Part shown: piece by piece, positions 35,466 through 44,900 of the stretch
Numbering within the stretch: position 1 is the first letter of the stretch
How the letters are laid out: the number at the start of each line of letters is the position of its first letter
Assembly (NCBI GenBank): GCA_021292105.1
Contig: CM037870.1
Location: 50,222,747 to 50,286,746 of the forward strand
DNA: 64,000 bases
Reading direction: 5' to 3'
DNA from: Anadara kagoshimensis
Taxonomy: Eukaryota; Mollusca; Bivalvia; Arcoida; Arcidae
Position numbers and translations under genes: made by a program
Notes under the pieces: generated by a model
What the model saw: only the letters and a program-made list of their open reading frames with translations
Database searches by the model: none
What the model was told of the DNA's origin: nothing

Positions 35466-35881
35466 GTACCGAAGAGTAAGATTTCTGAATTTGTTATAAC
35501 TGGCCATTGCAATGAGACCACCAGAACATGTACTCAAGGAGTAGAAAATTTGCACAGCAGCATCACTCCAGGCCTGTCAAAAGGAAACAATATATAAAAT
35601 TGTTTTTAAAAAACCTAGTATTATGTAACAAAGTATTTTATGGCATCAAAACTCTGTAAATCGCATTCAGAATGTATGGACATTTAAGATGGGCTGTTAC
35701 GCCGAGTTATGTAATGCATGTCAAGTAATGATACACTTACCTTGTAGTGTAATAACTTTTTCGTGTAATCTAATAACACCTTGTTATGTAATTGAAAACG
35801 ACGAAGGTTCATTAAACCTACACAAAATTTATTTGAAAATAAAAACACATTACAACTTAAAAAAAATTGAAAATATATTGA

Positions 35882-35923
<42 letters not shown>

Positions 35924-38900
35924 TACCGCTCGCTATATTACCTCAGCATTAAGTAATTTAGAGACATCTGGTTTCAGATAGTACATAATACCATCATAGT
36001 ATCCGTCCAGAGTTACACCACGGATAAGTAGAGCAGTAAGCAAAATGTACGGAAATATCGCTGTAAAATACACAACCTGAAAAATATATCTAAATATCAA
36101 AAATCAAACAATTTAAACCAATTGCAGATGATTAGTACAATTTGTCATAACAATTCATACCAATGATGCTTTCAAAGTCAAGTCTCTGATAATAGAGCAA
36201 TTGCTTTGCCGGGAAAATGCCGAAATCGGTAAACATATATCGGAACCATTAGCCGTGAAATAAGTCGATAAAACACACAACTGGATTCCACTTTACGTTA
36301 CGTTGTTGTCTGCCAAAAGCAAGACGAATCTAAATATTAGTTTTTCTATCGTCTTTTTCTTTGCCTTCTTTTTCTTTGGGTTATGGTACATTCTTGGTTT
36401 CTCTTTATGTTGCCATGTTCACCCTTTTCTGTTGCAAATTAAAAAAAAATCATCGATACAACACAATAATACGATGATCTATCAGGAAATTAAACAATTA
36501 AAACAAGAAATCCAAAAAGCGATTTTTGTTTTTCCTAACAGTACGGAAAATAAAAGTCCTGTAGTCAACGCTGTTGTAATGTCTAGTGTACCCGGCTTCA
36601 TTTTTACATTTTTTCGGTTAAAGTTTTTCAACAAGTCTGTACTTTGGCTTTCAAACCACATATAGACGTAAAACTCGGAATATCTAAAGTTTTTGTCAAA
36701 TGCAGTGTTTTTCAGGTTAATACTTTCGTCTAAAGCCTTTCTTACAATGAAGAAATACAATGTACTAGTAACTGATCATGAAACATAAAAATTGTGCTAG
36801 ATGAGACGATAACAGCAAGATTTAACAAAAATATAACCATTACATAAAGAAATATGAATAACTGTCACATTTAAAAAAAATATTTGCCAGAAAACGATAA
36901 ATGACAAGAATCTAACTTCTAGAGTAGGTTCTAACAAACGGTCTTTTAAAACCCAAGTCAAACTTGGCAATTAGAATCGGGTTAAATCAGGTTACTCGAT
37001 ATTAAAACCAACTTCATCTCGAGCCTTGATTGTAGTGGCTTAAAGCAGGTAAATATGTATTTGCTTGGGCATTTATCAAGTGTTTTAATAATTATTCCAG
37101 ATAAATAAAATACTTAGTAAATGATTTCATTTTTAAATAAAGATTTTTTTCTACATTTTATGTATATCAAGATTTCTCATAATAATTGCAGTTTTGCATG
37201 ATCTTTTTAAAACATTTTTTCAGAACATGTAACCTACAACCAAAGCAATAAATTCCGATATTTTAAATATACCTCCTAGTTTCTGGTAGGTAAAATGACC
37301 CTTTAAATATACCCAAACACCAGTAACAGATAAACACTCAAAAAGGTAATTTTTCACATTGATCCTATAAATAACCAATAAAGTACTTCTTAAATATTGT
37401 GAGTATCTCTCATGTGTTATATTCTGATTTATATACGAGATGGAAATAGTATTTATTAGACACGGTAAATCTGGCAACAACATGAATCACAAAAATCTAT
37501 TTTTTCATAAAAGTAAACCCATATCCAATGCATTATCTAACAATTATGTACCCTATGTTTCTTAAAAAGAAATAATTAAAAACATCGACTGGAGCATAGA
37601 CTGAAATGCATATATTTTAACATATTTTATCAACATAATTGCTTTATGTGAAAACAGGCACATTTAGTGAATTAGGACACCCACCAGTAGATACTTTTTG
37701 TGATTTGCACATATAATTAAAGCAAAATGGGCAAACCAACTCGAGTTGATTGATATGCGTATCTGCTGCTAATGTTGATGCTTTGTACAAAGTTTCGTAT
37801 AATGTTTCAAAGTTTGTAGAATTACTCCGCATAAGAATTGTCTCGATTGACGGAATGGCGACAGAAAGAATGGACGGACGGACGAACGTATAATATACAT
37901 CAGAAATAAGTTTTTCGCTTATAGAGATGGTTCATTTGAAATGGGGTATTTTATAATTGATGTTAGTTAATCTCGACCTGACTTTGTGATTTGTAACTTA
38001 AAACATATGTATTGCAACAACAAACGAAACCAAGAACACCAGTTGACAGATAAGACAAGCAAGACCATAAGCCACAAGATGTATATAAAGACAACTGATA
38101 ACAATATTTTGGAGTTTGAATGGACTTTGGTCTATTGGAGAACTAACAACAATTTAAATTATTGAAATTTGATTAGAGTCATTAATCTAATAAAACGAAT
38201 TTTCTTAATCGATTGTTTCCATGTAAAGCATTTCAGCCTAACCCTAACAGAGGTCACAAATACCTTTCATTTAAATTCTTGTAAGTAAGAAATATTGGTA
38301 TAACTCATAAGTAGGACTTGGGATGAGCCCGATTGGTGAAACCGATACATAGAGTACTTGTCTGTTAAATTGCGGAAAACACGCGTATGTATGATAAATA
38401 CCTTGCCCAGAGTCTGGACGCCTTTTGACAGCACCAGAAAACAAATCACCCAGGCTAATAACAAACATAGTGCCAAGTCCCACTTGACGCCACCGAGGTC
38501 CTCAATCCCGCCAGTAATTTCCAAAGCTCGATTGCTGAAATAATACAATAAAATTAGTGAAATTATTAAGTCAAACTATTCATAAAACAGTGTCAAAACT
38601 AACCTGATAATAGGGATCCAGCTGTTATAAAGTAAAACCAGGCCCAAATCCCATCATCATTGTCAGAACCCAATTTTGTAAAGGCAGACTCCAATACGCC
38701 GTTGCCGAAGCACACCATGGGTAGCAGAAGCCATAAATGTGAAACAGGTTCCCAATACGCCGGTGTTGAACGCTATCAATAACCATTAGTGTAAATCCAG
38801 ACCTCACTATTCCGCTGCCGAACCCTATCATCATTACTAGAACCTATTCATGTAAATCGGTTCTCAAAATGCCGTCGCTGAATCTTATCATCAGTTGCAG

Positions 38901-41900
38901 AACCAAAATGATACAAAGGAAAAACGGTCCCTGACATGTCGCCATTGAACTCTACGATAAGTGCCAGAGTGCAACTGATATAAAATAAAACCTGAGCACA
39001 ATATACCTATACCGACGTCAAACCTAATCGGCAGTCTAGGAAGAAGTAGGAAGTAAAAATGGTGACCCCACTAGATGTGGGCATCTTTTAAACATTTCAA
39101 CGGAATATAAAAAAGAATTCGGTAACATTTAATTCATATTTTATTACGTTTTGTCTCATTAAATCTATTGATAAGCTTTAGGTTAACATAGTGTTAACAT
39201 TTGTATCACCTACTTACTTCCAGAATTCTTCACTTGCTGTCTGGGTCTTGTTCATCATATCGGTAGAATTCACTGAAAATAAACAAGAAGTACATGTTTT
39301 ATTATGATAGTTGTTGCTTTATTATCAGCACTCATAACTCTCACACACACATCTGTATGGACAAGATTTACTCTAATTCTTATATTGTTGGTTTATAACT
39401 TTACAGTAAAACACGTTTATAACGAAGCCCTGAAGACTTCATAAAGATTTTATTACAGAAAATAAATTATATCGTTAGGTGTGGTGCCAAGAAGTGTATA
39501 TTAAGACCAGATACGGCAGAAATGTACAGTTCTTTAAGGACAGTTGTTCTTAAACTTTCTATAATCACGCGTATAAGAGAGTTCTTGCAATCACTCATAA
39601 TCTTATGAAGTATACAATATTAGAGGTTTTGTGAACAAATTATAGATAAGAGAGCAAAAAAAACCTTTATATTTATACAAAATAAGTCTTATTGATAAAG
39701 AATATTCAGGTGCACCAAGATATCTCATTATGTAAGCTACTCCAATATAGCATCTACTCCGTAGGCTTTAGAGTGGGCCTGTTAATATTTCCATCCAAAG
39801 CGTGATAATTAAGTTGTTAAAGTGCTAATTAAAATCTCTTTTAGCGGAAGTTTCCAGCTGTCTACATCCCACACAACTGAAACTGTCAGTTTATTTACTG
39901 AAGTGTAAATTAGTCAGCTTGTAATAAGATGGGATTTACACCTTCTTTTTACCTTTGTCTGGTCAAGTTAAATCATATTAACTGTTCAAGACGTCCATCA
40001 CCACCCCAAAAACAATAGACCTTTTTAACTATGTATGGTCAAGTAACATCATATCAACTGTTCAAAACCCCCGTCGAAACTCCAGAACCTCTATAAAATG
40101 TAGGAAAAAAACAACAAAAAACCAATGGTTGTTCTTACCACAGTGTGGAAATGCTCCATGCCATTGTTCTATTAACGTTTTGTTCTGTGACATGATTCTA
40201 CATGCACAAGTGTTCCAAGAATTGTCACATGAATCCCAAGGCAACACAGACGCCATGGAAACGAAAAAATAATACAGACACCATCCAATGACCATGCAGT
40301 AATAAATCGCTATTAATGCTGATACTATAACCATAGCATAACCAAGACCTGCAAGGAACAACATAAAAGAAACAACTTGAATAATGATTGCACCAATCCG
40401 CATGTAGCAAAAAAAATTGGGCTAACGGCCGACTTGGCAACTGGGTATAACGTTGCACCTATCCGAATTAACAGGTTTGCTATCTTAAGACTAATATAAC
40501 CTGGTATGAATCCTGTGTAATAAATGTATAAGCGGTGTTCCAAGTCAAGTATTTATTTGAAAACATATCAAATATTTACAACAAATTAAACTCATTTGAA
40601 TATAACTGCTTTCGTATAATTATATAGTTTTAGGTGTGTTTTGAGCATTGGAATTGACTTGAGACCGTACAATCGACCGGCCTAAATGTTCTATTCTTGA
40701 CTTTGGCTAAACTATTCAAGGGATAATTATCCTACGTCTTTGACTACTATTTGACTTTATGGTAACTGGATTAATAATAAAAAAGTCTGGTTACGGTTGT
40801 GTATTTCGATGTCTTTTAAACAACCGAAAATTATTTTAGGTCAAATGGAGAAAATGATTGAAAACTGTTCGTTAAATATATCATTTTGGATCTTACCTTT
40901 TAAAGCCGGATTCATCTCCCATATTTTAAGAGGTCCAAGACTGGCAAACTGTCCAAAACATAATTCTAAATAGAACACTGGTATCCCTATCACTACCAAA
41001 CATGTAAAGTATGGAATCAAAAATGCACCTGAAAAATCATCATAAACCGCAAAATATAACATGTAATAAATAAGACAATAAGCTGAAAAACATATACTCG
41101 GCAACAGTCAAAACGACAAAGACAAAGAGTATGAGAGGAAATCAAAAGACCAAAATGCAATTTAGTGTACGTAAATACATATATTTTAAATATAACTTTG
41201 TAGATAAAAATGCATTTAATTCTGAACAACCAAGAAAAGAAGGGTTTATAGTATATCCACAGAAAATATTTGTACGGAAATACATTTTTAATACAAGATT
41301 TGTCTATTCAAATGTATGCTGTATTCATTTCTGGCTAACCACCACGCCACGTATTCGGACGTCTAGATACTTGTCCTAGGAATTTATTGCAATTTAGGAG
41401 AAAGAACAGAATCTGTTAAACGACGTTGTACAAAAAACGATCAAACCCTTTATCAAATCATGTTTGATTAGAGATGTCCATGTAGTCGGCCATGAAGTAG
41501 TCCTAAACATATTGCTTAAAGTTTTTTTACAAGTAACTAGACGTCCCATGCAATTCACAGCAGTTTCAGCAGCATTATAATGTATAAAATTGACTAAAAT
41601 TTGTGACAAGCATGTTTTTTGTATTTGTGTAGAATGAAAATTGTTAAATAATTCTTTTAGTCTGTAACACACCGGCTTGATTTTAATAATTTTGTACAAT
41701 TACCGTTTTTTGTCGACAATAATTCTTTTGGACAAAAAATCAAAAATAATTTTTTAACCTGAAACGTGAAGTAAATAAACATTTACTTCGTGTATATTCA
41801 TGTTGTGTTCAATTTATTAAATCGATTATAAATTATTTCATATCTATCGACGAAAATACTTAATAAGGAACTTTGGTGACTTATAGTTATGTTTTCCTGT

Positions 41901-44900
41901 TTAGAATGTTTGATCTACATGTCAACTAAAAATACCTCCTCCATGTTTGTAACACAGGTATGGGAATCTCCAAACATTGCCAAGACCAACAGCAAATCCA
42001 ACACACGTCAAAATGAACTCAAGCTGATTTCCCCACGCCCCTCTCTCCTTTTGCTGTGATATAAATAAAAAATGTATCAAAATAACATATGTGAATAAAC
42101 ATTATATCAAATACTTGTTTGCGTAAAATAAAATTGCAAGTCTAAAGCATATCACTTGTCAAAAGATTAAAGTACAAAAATATCATAAAAACCAAATCCA
42201 TCCTTTCCTACCCTTTACATTCACAATTGGTAGAGAGGCCTAGTGTAACAGGTATAATTTCTCTGGTACCTTTTTTTCACCATCCTCCAAATACTACAAT
42301 AATACAATTAATAAATGCTTAAAGATATCGAGGCTTTTAACGGAACACTAACCATATATAACACCTAAAACTTATTTTGAATCTCGATAACATTTTATCA
42401 GAAACAAAAAATCTTGTGAAAACCGATGTGCTTTCGTAATACAATTTTATGCCTATTTAAGTCCCGCCAACGGTAGATAAGCTTTGCACAAACTATTTTC
42501 AATAGAACAGCGTACATCTTCTTGGATATGAAAATCATTGGTCAATTGGAGCGTTCGTTAATTTCAATCAATTATATGCTCTCATTTTCCATTTTAAAAG
42601 CCATGTGAAAACTGTCATGGTTATACACGCCATACTTCATGCATGTTTTACGAGTTGTAAACGCACATTTTTGTTGACCCACATAATACATACGCATCTT
42701 TAACCATATATAAAACAACGATTTCAAGGCTTTCAAAATTTTCGAAATCATGTGGAAAAACTTTCATAAATATGCACACAATAATTCATGCATGTTTTAC
42801 CCATTGTAAACGCACATGTTTGTTGGCCCGCATAATTTACAAGTATCTCTAACCATATACAAAACACTGGTTGTCCTTCCAGGGTTCATTAATACATATA
42901 CAATCAATCATATACTGTACATGTATATATTATATATGTATATTTTATCTTATTTAATTTATATTATTTTAGAAACTGCTAATTAAACAAATGGACAGTT
43001 CTGTAATGTACAATCGTATATTGTATTCCGTTTTAAAACGGACACAGCTGTGTTTGCAGAATTCAATGAATCATCCACATATGTTTCTATGATTCTACGA
43101 ATACCACTCAGTGTCATACTTTGCGTCTTGTATATATTGTTTTGCTCCAGTTAGAATAAAAAATCAAGTTAGTTTTTCTAGTTTCGTGGGACATAGCAAT
43201 ATGATCCATGAAAACATATAGGGATCAACGCTATTGTCTATATATAAATATCTCTCTCTCTCTCTCTCTCTCTCAGAAGCAGCACTGTAAACAACCTACG
43301 ACTCATCAAAACCCTCAAAACGTTTAATGGCTGTCATCACAATATTGTTGATAAGTATGCCTCTGTATCTAATTCTTCCATGGATATATTTGACGCCCCA
43401 TAGTTCAATGTTCCTTTTATTCTCAATTTTAATTTCACACGTTGCGAGTGCCTTCCGGAGCACCCGGCCTTACTTCAAGGCTCTGGTGAAAGTTCACGTG
43501 TTTAACCTAATTTGCCAGTATTCAAAGTTATTACCCTGCTTTAAGGATTGTGATTTGGAAATGGACTGGTATGTGTTAGCATATATGTAATGTTTACTTT
43601 CCTATAGGATTTTTCTTGTACTATGAAACGCAATGCTTAAAAAATCCAAATACCAAAATCGCATGCACTTAAATATATGTCGTGACGTGATAAAAAGTGT
43701 TTTATTTGCACCTGAATAACTTATTTATCATTTTTATTTATATAAACACACGTTCAAGCATGTGATATGAACTATATATGTACATCAATTAATGAATTGA
43801 TGACAATATGCACTCACAAAATGAAACAACAAAGTATAAAATGACAAAGAATTATATTTTCTTTTCAGAATGTAAAACGTCGTATACTGAAAATGAATTA
43901 AACAAAACCCTTTTTAGATTTGTAGTAACCCTTTTTGTTACCATTGAAATTCTCTGAAAGTATTTTTAATCAGATCTCCTTCAATAGGTAAATATGTTAA
44001 CATTGTAATTTTGATACTTTTAATAAAATAAGATAAAGCAATTTATAACTGAAAACATTGTCCTCGGCAAATGCCAATAAAATGGTTATGAAAATTAATG
44101 CAAGACACATACAGGAATATTGTTGAAACCATTGTAATATGGAGTGGTATTCATGTGATTTTAAAGTGATATTTTTTTCATAAGATTTATCTTTTGATTA
44201 TCATTTTTTTTACCTTGGGTGGTGTTCATGTGATTATAAAGTGATAAATATTCTTTTTTTATTAGGTTTTTTTCTGACTGTCTATACATGTGATGAGATA
44301 TCACGTGGTAAGCTTATAAACACATTGTTTATTACAACAATCCTAACGCCAGTCCCGTTTCTAAAGAAAACGTTTAACCTTTACATGTTACCCTTATTAT
44401 ATAGCTATAACTTATTTCAACGACTGTTTCGTTCTTTCATTTAAAAGGACTGGCAGGCTGGTTCAGGGTAAAGTAAGATCCTGTATGTTATTATGTAAAC
44501 ATGGGAACACCCTAAATCCGAGGTATTTTGTAAGGTTAAAGATATGCTATCTAAGATCATGAACTTAAACAAAAAAAAAATGTCCACGACGGAAAAAAAG
44601 CGCATCACTGATGAAATCCAAATTTTGTTTACCCCGCAATACAGAACACGTAGTACCCCCTTTTTATATTTATTTATTTATTTATTTATTTATTCATTTA
44701 TTTATCTGTGTATTTATTTATTTATTGTTGACAGATGTGCGTTTCGCCTTTCTGTCAATCTGTCTGATATCTGTAGATTTCAAGAAGATAACCTGATAAA
44801 AATCAAAGGATTTTTTTTCAAACTTTTACAAAAAGTTAAGTACTATAAACTACAGTTCTACACAATCAGAAAGAAAAAAATGTCGGGCAACAACTATTGT

